The notes: generated by a model from the letters alone, not told the origin. DNA of 64,000 bases from Pontibacter indicus (GCF_900156345.1 NZ_FTPP01000001.1:1302001-1366000), one strand, 5' to 3'; positions 8,875 to 18,256 are shown, counted from the stretch's first letter. Numbers and translations are program-made.

Positions 8875-10236
8875 GTCTTTCATCCAGTTGTCTACCAAAT
8901 CCACCAGTTTGGGATTAAACCTGGGCTGGAAAGTATCGCTTTCCGCACTCTCACGCCTTTTCAGGTACTCTTCCATCGTGCCCACTTCCATAAAACCATG
9001 GTCCGTGCGGGGCAGAAACGCATAGGTCGCTTTACCGGGATAGTAGCTGTTCACGAGGTTCACCACCAGCTGCGCTCCCTCCGGGTCTAAGGCAGGCACA
9101 TCGGCCTCTCCGTAAATAGCCAAGGTATAAGCATTGGCATCGCGCCAAGCCTCGTTCATAGGCAGGTCCTGCAGGTCTTGCAGAAAGGTATAGTGGCGGC
9201 CATACAAGTGCCCCTGTCCGTCGTAGTCCATAATATTCTCCAGCGCAGCCCGGTAATTGGGGTTCTGTGCCAGTTCCTCAGGTTTCTTCTTCTGAATCAT
9301 GAATTCGTAGAGCAAAGGTACCACCGTGCGCATGTCCTGGTCTACCTGCACATAGTCAGTGCCCAGGAGCGTGCGCTGGTCGCGGTATACCTCCAGCAGA
9401 TATTCGAACCAGGGCTTGCCTGTAATGCCGTACACCATCAGGCCCTTCACTTTCTCGCGGGCCGCCATCAGCGGCGCGGTATTACCACCCAGCGAGTGAC
9501 CGAACAGAAACACATTATCCGGATCAACGCTAGGGTCCTGCTTCAGCAGCTTCAGGCCAGCAGTAAAGGCCTCCAGTTCTTCCTGGTAACCGATCTCGGT
9601 ACAGGGCTTACTCCCCTGGCTGTCGCCGGAGCCGGGCTTGTCCATTCTGAAAACGGCATAGCCGCGGGCCACCAGCTCGTCGATCAGTTGCCGCTGCGGG
9701 TCTTCGGCCGGCAGATTGTCCAGGCTGCTGCAGCCATAGCCCTGTACAAAGAATACCGCCGGGAAGCGTCCCTTCCCCTTCGGCTTTTTAAGGATAGAGC
9801 GTGCATAGCGATTGTCTGCCAACGGCACTTCGCCATACCTTACATCCGCATTCGGGTCAGTTTCAAACGGCATGGGTTGCACCTTTCCCTTCACCGTGGT
9901 GCGCCTGCCCTTGCGGGTAAGATCGAGCGCCAGCGGCTCGCCTGTGCGAAACTGGCGGGCCAGGGCGGGCACGTCCATAAAATTGTTGACCGGCGTGCCG
10001 TTGACGCGAACGATCACATCGCCGGCTTGCAGCTTGAGCGCAGCGGCCGTGCTGTTGGGGATGACGCGTCTCACAAAAGCCCCCTGGGTGCCGGGCAGTT
10101 TATCGGATTTGGCCAGCGAGTCTGAGACTGCGGACACCTGCACCCCCAGAAAAGGTCGGCGCTGCAGATGCTGTCCCCACACCGAACTGCAGGCGCAGAG
10201 CCAGCAAACGAAAAGCAAGCTAACTGTTATTTTCAT
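8857..10236 (-). CDS. Secreted PDZ-alpha/beta hydrolase fusion
   Basis: A 459-residue protein with an N-terminal signal peptide (about residues 1-21), a PDZ domain around 45-115 (IVRVNGTPVNNF) and an alpha/beta hydrolase domain from about 150. The nucleophile is Ser248 in GHSLGG; a late Asp (YGEADVPAL) and His (RTDHGF) can complete the triad. It is probably a periplasmic or exported esterase or peptidase. Use of PDZ to place substrate is inferred. The substrate is unknown. Monocistronic. Confidence 0.85.
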   Translation of the reverse strand: MKITVSLLFVCWLCACSSVWGQHLQRRPFLGVQVSAVSDSLAKSDKLPGTQGAFVRRVIPNSTAAALKLQAGDVIVRVNGTPVNNFMDVPALARQFRTGEPLALDLTRKGRRTTVKGKVQPMPFETDPNADVRYGEVPLADNRYARSILKKPKGKGRFPAVFFVQGYGCSSLDNLPAEDPQRQLIDELVARGYAVFRMDKPGSGDSQGSKPCTEIGYQEELEAFTAGLKLLKQDPSVDPDNVFLFGHSLGGNTAPLMAAREKVKGLMVYGITGKPWFEYLLEVYRDQRTLLGTDYVQVDQDMRTVVPLLYEFMIQKKKPEELAQNPNYRAALENIMDYDGQGHLYGRHYTFLQDLQDLPMNEAWRDANAYTLAIYGEADVPALDPEGAQLVVNLVNSYYPGKATYAFLPRTDHGFMEVGTMEEYLKRRESAESDTFQPRFNPKLVDLVDNWMKDKLKRA

Positions 10237-10532
10237 AGTCAGATGGAATAGTGACTAATTTACGTTGTAAAATGAAACGCTGAAGCAGGGCAAAGTTCAA
10301 AATGTCCGCTTTTAACTAAACTTTAACCTTTTTGCCTAAAAAGGCTTTCAGATTCTGAGAAATAATGCCGAAATTATCAGCATATCGGCACGCAAGCGAA
10401 AAATTTAAAATTTTCGGGATTAGGAGTGAGTAAAAAGGCCCGGATTTTGCGTTACAGGTATAAGATCAAAAAACAATGCACTTATAAAGCCAGAAGGGCT
10501 ATAGGCGCCAGAAACCACAAAAGCAGGGAATC

Positions 10533-11429
10533 ATGACGCAATTGTTCAAGCTCTCTAATCTGACTACGTTTCTAGTTCGGTTCATCCAGATCATCATCGT
10601 GTTCCCGATGGCGGTCCTCATTAGTTTCTACCTTCCACCCATCAGCTTCATCGACTACGAGCTGAACTTCCTGCTGTGCGTGATACTGGCGGCCATCGTC
10701 TCGGTGATTGTGACCAGCATCAATAAAAAGCTTATCCTGCTGACCTTTGTGGGCATCATGGGCGCCATGTTCTTCAACAGCACCTTCGACGACTATACCG
10801 TAGAAAACCTGTACGCTGACTACAACGCCATGCTGGTGAACATGACCAGCAATTCCAGCAAGGTATCTTACTTTAAGCCCGTAAAAGGCACTTATTTCCA
10901 GGAGCGTCGCGTGAAGAGCGCCATGCAGCCGACCCACCCGGCCGTGCGGTCCTTTGCCGTGGAGCACTCTACCCGCTATTTCCATGACGAGTATTACCGC
11001 AAGTATGGCAAAATGGTGCGCTATTTCTCGCTCTTCAAGCACGTGCGCAACAGCTGGCGCTACGTAAACGACCCGCTCGGTCTCGACTACTACTCCCCTC
11101 CCACCGAGAGCATCAAGCTACTGGCTGGCGACTGCGACGACTATGCCATCCTGATGGCCTCTTCTATTATGGCCATCGGCGGGGAGGCCCGCATCGTGAT
11201 CTCGCCCAACCACATGTACACGGAAGTGAAGATGGGAACCGTAGAGGACCTGGACAAAGTAAGTTATGCCGTGCGCTCGCTTTTCCCGGATGAGGTGACG
11301 GGCGGTAAGATCCACTTCCACGAAACGAACGGGGAGCTTTGGATCAACTTCGACTACACAGCCGGCTATCCGGGCGGTCCGTTTCTGGAGCCTGAACTTT
11401 ATAGTGTGATCAACTTTACCAACTCCTGA
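10533..11429 (+). CDS. Membrane-anchored transglutaminase-like protein
   Basis: A 298-residue protein with two or three N-terminal membrane helices (about 11-33, 43-62, 66-82) and a papain-like transglutaminase domain. Cys201 (AGDCDDYA), His227 (PNHMYTEV) and Asp274 (INFDYT) form the expected triad. It would act outside the membrane, probably as a cysteine protease or peptide cross-link enzyme; the substrate is unknown. Convention: start at the first ATG, which places helix 1 correctly. It lies 125 bases upstream of a response regulator in the same direction, so co-transcription is possible. Confidence 0.82.
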   Translation: MTQLFKLSNLTTFLVRFIQIIIVFPMAVLISFYLPPISFIDYELNFLLCVILAAIVSVIVTSINKKLILLTFVGIMGAMFFNSTFDDYTVENLYADYNAMLVNMTSNSSKVSYFKPVKGTYFQERRVKSAMQPTHPAVRSFAVEHSTRYFHDEYYRKYGKMVRYFSLFKHVRNSWRYVNDPLGLDYYSPPTESIKLLAGDCDDYAILMASSIMAIGGEARIVISPNHMYTEVKMGTVEDLDKVSYAVRSLFPDEVTGGKIHFHETNGELWINFDYTAGYPGGPFLEPELYSVINFTNS

Positions 11430-11554
11430 GTATAACCTATACCTGACCACACAGCTATTTTTTTGGATTTATCGTACAAATGCTGCAGCCGCTTGATTAG
11501 CGGCTGTTTATTTTCTATACTTACCACCCACAGCATAAAACGAACGAAAGACCT

Positions 11555-12721
11555 ATGCCCAAAATCCTGATTATAGATGACGAACGGGCCATTCGCAGCA
11601 CCCTCAAAGAGATTCTGGAGTTTGAGAACTACACGGTAGACGAAGCCGAGGACGGTCAGAAGGGATTGCAGCACATCAGCAAAACGAAATACGACGTCGT
11701 GCTCTGCGACATCAAAATGCCAGGTATGGATGGCATCGAGGTGCTGGAAAGAGCCATGGAAATGGCGCCGGACACGCCTTTCATCATGATCTCGGCGCAC
11801 GGCACCATCGACACGGCGGTTGAAGCCACCAAAAAAGGCGCCTACGACTTCCTACAGAAACCACCGGATCTGAACCGCCTGCTCGTGTCGGTGCGCAATG
11901 CGCTGGACAAGTCAAAGCTGGTGACCGAAACCAAGATCCTCAAAAAGAAAATATCGAAGACCTACGAAATGGTGGGCACTTCGGAAGCACTGGGCCGCGT
12001 CAAGCAAGCCATCGAAAAGGTAGCCCCGACCGATGCCCGCGTGCTGATCACGGGCCCGAACGGATCGGGCAAAGAGCTGGTGGCGCGTGCCATACACGAG
12101 CACAGCAACCGCGCCCAAGGCCCTTTGATCGAGGTAAACTGTGCGGCTATACCGAGCGAACTGATCGAGAGCGAATTGTTTGGCCACGAAAAAGGCTCTT
12201 TCACCTCGGCCGTGAAGCAGCGCATCGGTAAGTTTGAGCAGGCCAATGGCGGCACCCTCTTCCTGGACGAGGTGGGCGACATGAGCCTGTCGGCACAGGC
12301 CAAGGTGCTGCGCGCCCTGCAGGAGCACAAGATCACGCGCGTGGGCGGCGACAAGGATATACAAGTGGATGTGCGCGTGCTGGCCGCAACAAACAAAAAC
12401 CTTTTGGAAGAGATCGAAGCCAAAACGTTCCGCGAGGACTTGTACCACCGCCTAGGGGTGATTCTGGTGCACGTGCCGCCGCTGAATGAGCGACGCGAGG
12501 ATATACCTGATCTGGTGCAGAAATTCCTGCAGGACATCGCCAACGACTACGGCAACAAAGCCAAGACCATTACCCCGGATGCGCTCGAATACCTGAAGCA
12601 ACTCGACTGGCGCGGCAACGTGCGCGAGCTGCGCAACGTGGTGGAGCGCCTCGTGATCATGAGTGGCCAGGAAGTGACCCTGGAAGATGCCAAAGCCTAT
12701 GCCCGCCCAGCTGTGGCGTAA
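11555..12721 (+). CDS. NtrC-type response regulator lacking HTH, with altered GAFTGA loop
   Basis: A 388-residue protein with a receiver domain (D8, D9, phospho-acceptor D52, K102) and an AAA+ sigma-54-interaction domain (Walker A GPNGSGKE at 167-174, Walker B FLDEVGD at 237-242, R-finger region after 290). Two features are unusual: the loop that normally reads GAFTGA and contacts sigma-54 reads GSFTSA (214-219), and the protein ends at residue 388 with no Fis-type DNA-binding helix. It may act from solution or on another target than sigma-54. No histidine kinase is adjacent. Frame and stop look genuine, followed by a terminator. Confidence 0.88.
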   Translation: MPKILIIDDERAIRSTLKEILEFENYTVDEAEDGQKGLQHISKTKYDVVLCDIKMPGMDGIEVLERAMEMAPDTPFIMISAHGTIDTAVEATKKGAYDFLQKPPDLNRLLVSVRNALDKSKLVTETKILKKKISKTYEMVGTSEALGRVKQAIEKVAPTDARVLITGPNGSGKELVARAIHEHSNRAQGPLIEVNCAAIPSELIESELFGHEKGSFTSAVKQRIGKFEQANGGTLFLDEVGDMSLSAQAKVLRALQEHKITRVGGDKDIQVDVRVLAATNKNLLEEIEAKTFREDLYHRLGVILVHVPPLNERREDIPDLVQKFLQDIANDYGNKAKTITPDALEYLKQLDWRGNVRELRNVVERLVIMSGQEVTLEDAKAYARPAVA

Positions 12722-12763
12722 AAAACTGTTTACTGTTCCTAATTATACTGTTCTCACTAATGC

Positions 12764-12795
12764 ACAAGGCCCCGACCAATTGGTTGGGGCCTTGT
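12764..12795. terminator. Bidirectional terminator
   Basis: Arms 12764-12779 and 12780-12795 pair over 16 bases with a single G-T type mismatch and are followed by TGTTTT. It separates the response regulator from the convergent MtfA-like gene. Confidence 0.8.
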
Positions 12796-12806
12796 TGTTT
12801 TATGGC

Positions 12807-13733
12807 TCAGGCAGCCGCTTTGTCCTGTTTCAGCATACAGCAGTACTTATACTTGTTCCCGCTGCCGCAAGGGCAAGGCTCGTTGCGGCCCAGGCGCTTG
12901 CCATAGGGGTTGAGCAGTTGCCGGAAATTGATGCGGAACCTTCTTTTGGGGTTCTGTTTGAAAACCTTTGTTAGCAGCTCGTACAGGCGCGGGTGCTTTT
13001 CAGCCAATTGCTCGGGCTTCTCAAAAAAGTACTCGGTCACCACCGCAAAAAACTCCGCCTCGCTGGTCGCGCCGTAATCGTCTATATCTGACTTGCCCTT
13101 TTCAATCTGACTGATTTTGCGGTACATAAGCTCTTTCCAGGGTCGCACCAGGTCATCAGGCAGATAAGCTTCAGGCACGCCGTCGATCTCCCCGTCGGCC
13201 TGGTCGAGCATGTGGGCAAACTCGTGTATACCTACGTTCTTGCGGTCGGCCATGTCATTAAATCCTTGCTCCAGCGCCGGCTTCGACAAGGTCACATAAT
13301 GGTCGTTCTGGAAAGGATTCACGCGCCCCAGCACCTCCGCCACCGCTTCGTTGTCCTCGTACTTATACCTGTGGATGCTGCCCGGAAACACGAGCACCTC
13401 GCCCAGGTTATGATACTCCCAGTCCTTGAAACCAAAAATAGGGATTACGGCACTGGCGCCCACCAGCACTTTGGTGGTGTCGTCTACCCGGGTGTCTATA
13501 CCTGTAATCCGCTTTTCGGACACAAAAAGCAGCAGCATTCTTTCAAACCGCTCCTTTTCTTCGTCAGTCTTGAGGGTATGGTAAAAGCCCACCCGATCCT
13601 GCAGAATCTTGCGCCACTCGGCCGGAAAGCCTCGCTTTAGAATTTCTTTTCGATGTCGCTCCTTGCGGGTGGCCCACCTGTAAAACAGCAGGAGCATACC
13701 TGCCACTAGTGCAATAAAAAATAAATAACCCAT
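12807..13733 (-). CDS. MtfA-like (M90) zinc peptidase with C-terminal SEC-C motif
   Basis: A 308-residue protein with an N-terminal membrane helix (2-20), an M90/MtfA peptidase domain with zinc motif HEFAH at 170-174 and a downstream Glu cluster (SEAEFF, about 224-229), and a C-terminal SEC-C zinc finger (NEPCPCGSGNKYKYCC, about 284-299). E. coli MtfA is a cytosolic aminopeptidase that binds the Mlc repressor; here the anchor and the SEC-C tail point to a different partner. SEC-C motifs occur in SecA and in many fused proteins. The gene is 34 bases downstream of the LuxE-like gene on the same strand. Confidence 0.88.
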   Translation of the reverse strand: MGYLFFIALVAGMLLLFYRWATRKERHRKEILKRGFPAEWRKILQDRVGFYHTLKTDEEKERFERMLLLFVSEKRITGIDTRVDDTTKVLVGASAVIPIFGFKDWEYHNLGEVLVFPGSIHRYKYEDNEAVAEVLGRVNPFQNDHYVTLSKPALEQGFNDMADRKNVGIHEFAHMLDQADGEIDGVPEAYLPDDLVRPWKELMYRKISQIEKGKSDIDDYGATSEAEFFAVVTEYFFEKPEQLAEKHPRLYELLTKVFKQNPKRRFRINFRQLLNPYGKRLGRNEPCPCGSGNKYKYCCMLKQDKAAA

Positions 13734-13767
13734 GGGCAGCTTAAACGTCAGATTGTTACTTTGGATG

Positions 13768-14763
13768 TCAAACGACCAACAGGTTGCAACCCCGGATATC
13801 GGAGTTGTCGAAGCGGCCCAGCACTTCGAAGGTGCCGTCTGGCTTTAGCCTGCCGATGTCTTTGGTCTCGAGAAAAGCACAGGAGTCGACATTGGCCAAG
13901 TCGATGATGTTGATGCCGCCTGTGCGCATGTCTGGCCGGATGTCGAAAGGATCGTTGAGGTCGCGCAAAAGCACGCGCAAGGTATAGCCCGGATGGAAAA
14001 AGCCGTCGCCCAGCGAATAGGCCTGCGACAAAAGCTCCGTCATGCCGTACTCTGAGTGAATCGCCTCCACACCAAAGCCCTGTTTTAGGTAGGTGTGCAG
14101 TTCTTCCCGGATCATCTCGCGGCGGCGGCCCTTCATCCCACCGGTCTCCATGATAGTCACGTGGCTGAAGTCTTCCCTACCCTGCAGTTCGTCGGCCCAG
14201 TCAAGCAAGGCGTAGGACACCCCGATCAGCAGCACTTTCTTTCCCTTCTGTTGCGCTGCTTTGACAGTTTGCAGCAGCTGGTCGTGGTTGCGCAGGTAAA
14301 AGCCCTCCTCCTCCTGCCCCGACTGTTTCACAAAATAATCGACCATGGCCACGAGCGACGAGCCGCCCTGCTCCAGGTATGAGGGCAGCAGCGCGAGCAC
14401 CACGTAGTCGGTCAACGGGCCATAGAACGACTCGAAAATGCGCTGTGTGGTGCGCAGGTATAGATCCAGGCTGGCGACTTGGTGGCGACTGCGGGTCATC
14501 TGGGTGGTACCGCTGCTGTAAAAAGTCACCTCCGGCTCAAATGCGCCGGTCTTCACCTCGTGTGTTTTGAAGAACTCGATCGGCAGGTATGGGATGTCCT
14601 CCAGCCGTGTCACCGACTCCGGACTGCGTCCTAAATGTTGCAGATAGTCGCTGTAAACGGGGTTATGCGCGGATTGGTACCTGAACAGCGCCAGGGCAGT
14701 TTTCTCAAAATTGAAGGGTTGGTCAGCTGCTAAAAGCTGGAGATGTCGGGCTTTGAAGTCCAT
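13768..14763 (-). CDS. LuxE-like acyl-protein synthetase / ANL ligase
   Basis: A 331-residue member of the acyl-protein synthetase (LuxE) branch of adenylating enzymes. The nucleotide loop is YSSGTT near residue 83 and the motif SEYGMTELLSQAY lies near 235-247; the C-terminal part GRFDNSDIRGCN ends the protein early, as in this family. It probably activates a carboxylate with ATP; the acyl substrate is not known. It reads divergently from the downstream lipoprotein gene with only 74 bases between, and it probably shares a transcript with the MtfA-like gene. Confidence 0.8.
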   Translation of the reverse strand: MDFKARHLQLLAADQPFNFEKTALALFRYQSAHNPVYSDYLQHLGRSPESVTRLEDIPYLPIEFFKTHEVKTGAFEPEVTFYSSGTTQMTRSRHQVASLDLYLRTTQRIFESFYGPLTDYVVLALLPSYLEQGGSSLVAMVDYFVKQSGQEEEGFYLRNHDQLLQTVKAAQQKGKKVLLIGVSYALLDWADELQGREDFSHVTIMETGGMKGRRREMIREELHTYLKQGFGVEAIHSEYGMTELLSQAYSLGDGFFHPGYTLRVLLRDLNDPFDIRPDMRTGGINIIDLANVDSCAFLETKDIGRLKPDGTFEVLGRFDNSDIRGCNLLVV

Positions 14764-14837
14764 CCAAATTATTTATAACAATTCCTGTATCTGTTCGTTT
14801 GATTTAGTAAATTTAGCTTCATTTTCTGAGATCCCAC

Positions 14838-15452
14838 ATGAGATACATGCTAAAGTATGGTGCGGCCTGCCTGCTGTTGGGGCTAGCCCTTAGCTCCTGC
14901 CGCAAAGAACCTGTCTATGACGTAGTGCCTCAGATCGAGTTCAGGCGCGTAGAGCAGTACCATTTTGTGGACACCCCCTTCCCTCAGAGACCGGATATCA
15001 CCTCTTTACGCGATTCGATTGTGTTGGTCATTGGTTTCAAGGACGGTGACGGCAACCTAGGCCTCTCGAGCAACCGTGAGTCGCAGGATTTTCAGCCGCC
15101 ATTTAATGAGGGATCTGAGTTCGAACAGAATTTTCATACCGTGATGTACATCAAAGAGCAGGACCCCGATAACCCGAGCAATTCCCGCTTCGTGCCCTAC
15201 CCTTTCCCGGTACCTGGCTTTCAGTTCTCGGGCCGCTTCCAGCGACTTTCCGCAGACGATCGCCCAGAGCCTTTGGAAGGTGAAATCAAGTACAGCATCA
15301 ACGAGATCAACGCATCAGAATTTGCGCTACTCAAACCCGGTACCGTAATCAAGTTCGACATCTTTATTTACGACCGCACCACCCCCGTTCCCCATCGTAG
15401 CAATACTGTGACGACAGACGAAATAACGCTGTTTCAGCCGACAGGCGAGTAG
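14838..15452 (+). CDS. Hypothetical lipoprotein
   Basis: A 204-residue lipoprotein with lipobox LSSC (Cys about 20) and a beta-rich body. The phrase FKDGDGNLGL is shared with many small Cytophagales lipoproteins of unknown role. Start chosen at the first ATG, which gives a short positively charged n-region and a good hydrophobic core. It is divergent from the LuxE-like gene and followed by a terminator. No enzymatic motif is visible. Confidence 0.75.
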   Translation: MRYMLKYGAACLLLGLALSSCRKEPVYDVVPQIEFRRVEQYHFVDTPFPQRPDITSLRDSIVLVIGFKDGDGNLGLSSNRESQDFQPPFNEGSEFEQNFHTVMYIKEQDPDNPSNSRFVPYPFPVPGFQFSGRFQRLSADDRPEPLEGEIKYSINEINASEFALLKPGTVIKFDIFIYDRTTPVPHRSNTVTTDEITLFQPTGE

Positions 15453-15477
15453 GAATCAGGTATAGAAAATGCACCAG

Positions 15478-15510
15478 GCCTTGTATCGATTGGTACAGGG
15501 CTTTTCTTTT
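15478..15510 (+). terminator. Terminator
   Basis: GCCTTGTA (15478-15485) pairs with TACAGGGC (15494-15501) with one wobble, followed by TTTTCTTTTTT. Confidence 0.7.
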
Positions 15511-15635
15511 TTATGCAGTTACAGCACGAAAGGGTTCTAGCCAGTGAAATAAGTTAGCTTGCTAATTTGCCATGGAAGCCGCTATACCTGGGCCATTCTT
15601 ATCCCTTAGCAGAGACACTGTCCCCTTCATGGTAA

Positions 15636-15680
15636 AAGGCGAGTTGCTATACCTTTATTGCAGGTATAGCAACTCGCCTT
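15636..15680. repeat. 19-bp inverted repeat built on TATACCT
   Basis: Perfect 19-base arms (15636-15654 and 15662-15680) enclose a 7-base loop, and each arm carries GCTATACCT or its complement. It lies 28 bases past the minus-strand stop of the E1 gene and may serve as its terminator, although no long T run follows. Confidence 0.75.
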
Positions 15681-15707
15681 ATGCTCTGTGTCAGAAATTA
15701 GTCCGAC

Positions 15708-18116
15708 TTAGTAAATCACCGGATAAGCTTTCGGGTCTGCTTCGTGCATGATCTCGTACACCGCTTCGAATACATCCTCCGTGTTTGGCTTGGAGAAGTA
15801 ATCGCCGTCGGATGAGTATGGAGGTCGGTGTGCGTGCGCTGACAGGCACTGCGGTTTGGAGTCGAGGTAGCGCCAGGCACCCTGCTCGTCCACTACCTGC
15901 TGCATCATGTAGGCAGTGGCACCTCCCGGTACGTCCTCGTCAGCGAACAGAACGCGGTTGGTCTTGCGGATCGAATCGGTGATCGAATGCTCGAGGTCAA
16001 ACGGCAGCAGCGACTGCACGTCGATCACCTCGGCAGAGATTCCGAACTCCTCCAACTGACGGGCAGCTTCCATCACGATGCGGCACATAGAGCCATAGGT
16101 CACGATCGTAACGTCTGTACCTTCCTTCAGCACTTCCGGCTTACCCAGTGGTACAGTCAGTTCCCCGATGTTGCTAGGTATACGCTCCTTCAGGCGGTAG
16201 CCGTTGAGGCACTCAATCACCAGCGCCGGCTCGTCGGACTTCAGCAAGGTATTGTAGAAACCGGCTGCCTGCGTCATATCGCGCGGAACGAGCACGTGCA
16301 TACCTCTCAGGCTGTTCAGGATCATACCGATCGGAGAGCCAGAATGCCAGATACCCTCCAGGCGGTGACCACGGGTACGCACGATCAATGGTGCCTTCTG
16401 TCCGCCTTTGGTGCGGTACTGCAGACAGGCTACGTCGTCAGACAGAATCTGGATCGCATATAATAAATAGTCGAGGTACTGGATCTCGGCAATCGGACGC
16501 AGACCACGTAGGGCGGCGCCTATACCTTGTCCCACGATCGTGCACTCGCGTATACCGGTGTCAGTCACGCGCAACTCGCCGTGTTTTTCCTGCAGACCGG
16601 CAAAGGCCTGGTTTACGTCGCCGATACGGCCCACATCTTCGCCGATGGCAAACACACGCGGGTCACGGGCCAGCATAGCATCAAAGCAAGCCTGCAGTAC
16701 TTCGCGGCCGTCTACCTGCGGTGCGTCTTCGGCGCACTCAGGCTTCACTTCTTCTACCAACAGAGCTGCCTCGTCGGACTGGCTATATAAATAAGAGTTA
16801 AAGCGATCAGTATTTTCGCCCAGCGTCTGCTCCAGCCAGCCTACCAGTTCGCGTTTGGCTTGGTTGTTTTCGTCGCGCACATAGCGCAACACCTTGCGTA
16901 CGGCTCTCACGGCATCGCTGCGAATAGGAGCGGATACTTTGCGCAGTTCTTCCGTAATAGTGGCGATCTCGGTGATGTGCTCGCTGGCAGTCGCCAGGTT
17001 GTCCATCAAGCGCAGCGCTTCTTCCTGGTCGGCCTTTATACCTTCGGCAAAGGCGTTCCAGGCTGCGCTGCGTGCCTGGCGAACAGTTTCTTTTGCTTCT
17101 GCCTCGATCTGATCTAGCTGCTCAGCCGTGGCCACGCCAACGCTCAGCATCCATTCGCGCATCTTCACCAGGCAGTCGTTTTCGGCTTCCCAGGCCAGGC
17201 GGTCTTTGGACTTATACCTTTCGTGCGATCCCGAAGTAGAGTGTCCTTGTGGCTGTGTCATTTCCTCTACGTGCACCAGTACCGGCACATGCTCTTCGCG
17301 GCATACCTTTACAGCTGCCTCGTAGGTTTCGCAAAGCGCCAGGTAGTCCCAGCCCTTCACTTTAAATATCTCGTAGCCCTGCTCCTCGCGGCTGTTGCGC
17401 TGGAAACCGGCCAGAATTTCTGAAATACTGCCTTTGGTGGTCTGGTACTCAGCCGGCACCGAAATACCATAGCCATCGTCCCAAACCGATACCAGCATCG
17501 GCACCTGCAGCACTCCGGCTGCGTTGATGGCCTCGAAGAACATGCCCTCTGAAGTAGAGGCGTTGCCGATCGTACCAAACGCTACCTCGTTGCCGTTCAC
17601 CGAAAACTGCTGCATACCCTGCAGTTCCGGGTTCTGGCGGTAAAGTTTGGAGGCATAGGCCAGCCCCACCAGGCGAGGCATTTGGGAGGCAGTGGGTGAT
17701 ATGTCGGAGCTGGAGTTTTTCTGCTCCATCAGGTTTTTCCATTTTCCCTCCTCATCAAGTAGGCGGGTGCCGAAGTGTCCGTTCATGGCGCGGCCCGCTG
17801 TAGAAGGCTCTGCGTCAACATCGGGGTGTGCGTATAGCTGTGCAAAATATTGTTGGAGCGTCAGTTCGCCAATGGCAAACATGAAGGTCTGGTCGCGGTA
17901 GTAGCCGGAGCGGAAGTCGCCGTTCTGGAAGAACTTGGCCATGGCCAGCTGGGCCACTTCTTTTCCGTCTCCGAAAATACCGAACTTGGCTTTGCCCATG
18001 AAGACCTCTTTTCGGCCTGCAAGGCTTGCCTGCCGGCTCTCCCACGCAAGGCGGTAGTCGTCAAGTATCTCTTGGGTGCTTAGTCGTTGAGTTATAGATG
18101 CTTCAGCAGTTTGCAT
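15708..18116 (-). CDS. 2-oxoacid dehydrogenase E1, fused alpha and beta subunits
   Basis: The start at MQTAEASITQ gives 802 residues. The first half is the thiamine-diphosphate E1 alpha domain (about 30-380; SEGMFFEAINAAG, DDGYGISVP) and the second half is the E1 beta domain (about 470-800; FAIGEDVGRIGDVNQAF, LLPFDLEHS). It decarboxylates a 2-oxo acid, probably pyruvate or branched-chain 2-oxo acids, and passes the acyl group to an E2 not found here. The longer in-frame start at 18182 is rejected because it lies inside the promoter. Fused E1 is known in Bacteroidota. Confidence 0.88.
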   Translation of the reverse strand: MQTAEASITQRLSTQEILDDYRLAWESRQASLAGRKEVFMGKAKFGIFGDGKEVAQLAMAKFFQNGDFRSGYYRDQTFMFAIGELTLQQYFAQLYAHPDVDAEPSTAGRAMNGHFGTRLLDEEGKWKNLMEQKNSSSDISPTASQMPRLVGLAYASKLYRQNPELQGMQQFSVNGNEVAFGTIGNASTSEGMFFEAINAAGVLQVPMLVSVWDDGYGISVPAEYQTTKGSISEILAGFQRNSREEQGYEIFKVKGWDYLALCETYEAAVKVCREEHVPVLVHVEEMTQPQGHSTSGSHERYKSKDRLAWEAENDCLVKMREWMLSVGVATAEQLDQIEAEAKETVRQARSAAWNAFAEGIKADQEEALRLMDNLATASEHITEIATITEELRKVSAPIRSDAVRAVRKVLRYVRDENNQAKRELVGWLEQTLGENTDRFNSYLYSQSDEAALLVEEVKPECAEDAPQVDGREVLQACFDAMLARDPRVFAIGEDVGRIGDVNQAFAGLQEKHGELRVTDTGIRECTIVGQGIGAALRGLRPIAEIQYLDYLLYAIQILSDDVACLQYRTKGGQKAPLIVRTRGHRLEGIWHSGSPIGMILNSLRGMHVLVPRDMTQAAGFYNTLLKSDEPALVIECLNGYRLKERIPSNIGELTVPLGKPEVLKEGTDVTIVTYGSMCRIVMEAARQLEEFGISAEVIDVQSLLPFDLEHSITDSIRKTNRVLFADEDVPGGATAYMMQQVVDEQGAWRYLDSKPQCLSAHAHRPPYSSDGDYFSKPNTEDVFEAVYEIMHEADPKAYPVIY

Positions 18117-18152
18117 GTCTTGTCTGTGTAAGCTTATTGTGGAATTTCTCTT

Positions 18153-18183
18153 CAAAAGTACAGATTTTTGGCCTAAAATCAAA
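18153..18183 (-). promoter_or_regulatory. Promoter of the E1 gene
   Basis: Read on the minus strand: TTTG at 18183-18180, 19 bases, TACTTTTG at 18160-18153. Transcription would begin near 18146, about 30 bases before the start codon at 18116. Confidence 0.7.
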
Positions 18184-18224
18184 TTTGAGGCACTGCGCAG
18201 ACGGACTCGCGCCTACGTGTTGAC

Positions 18225-18256
18225 TTGTCTTTTTATTTAAAAAAATGATATCTTTG
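18225..18256 (+). promoter_or_regulatory. Promoter of the DUF1573 gene
   Basis: TTG at 18225-18227, 21 bases, TATCTTTG at 18249-18256 (perfect TAnnTTTG). It is divergent from the E1 promoter, with the two -33 elements about 40 bases apart. Confidence 0.7.
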
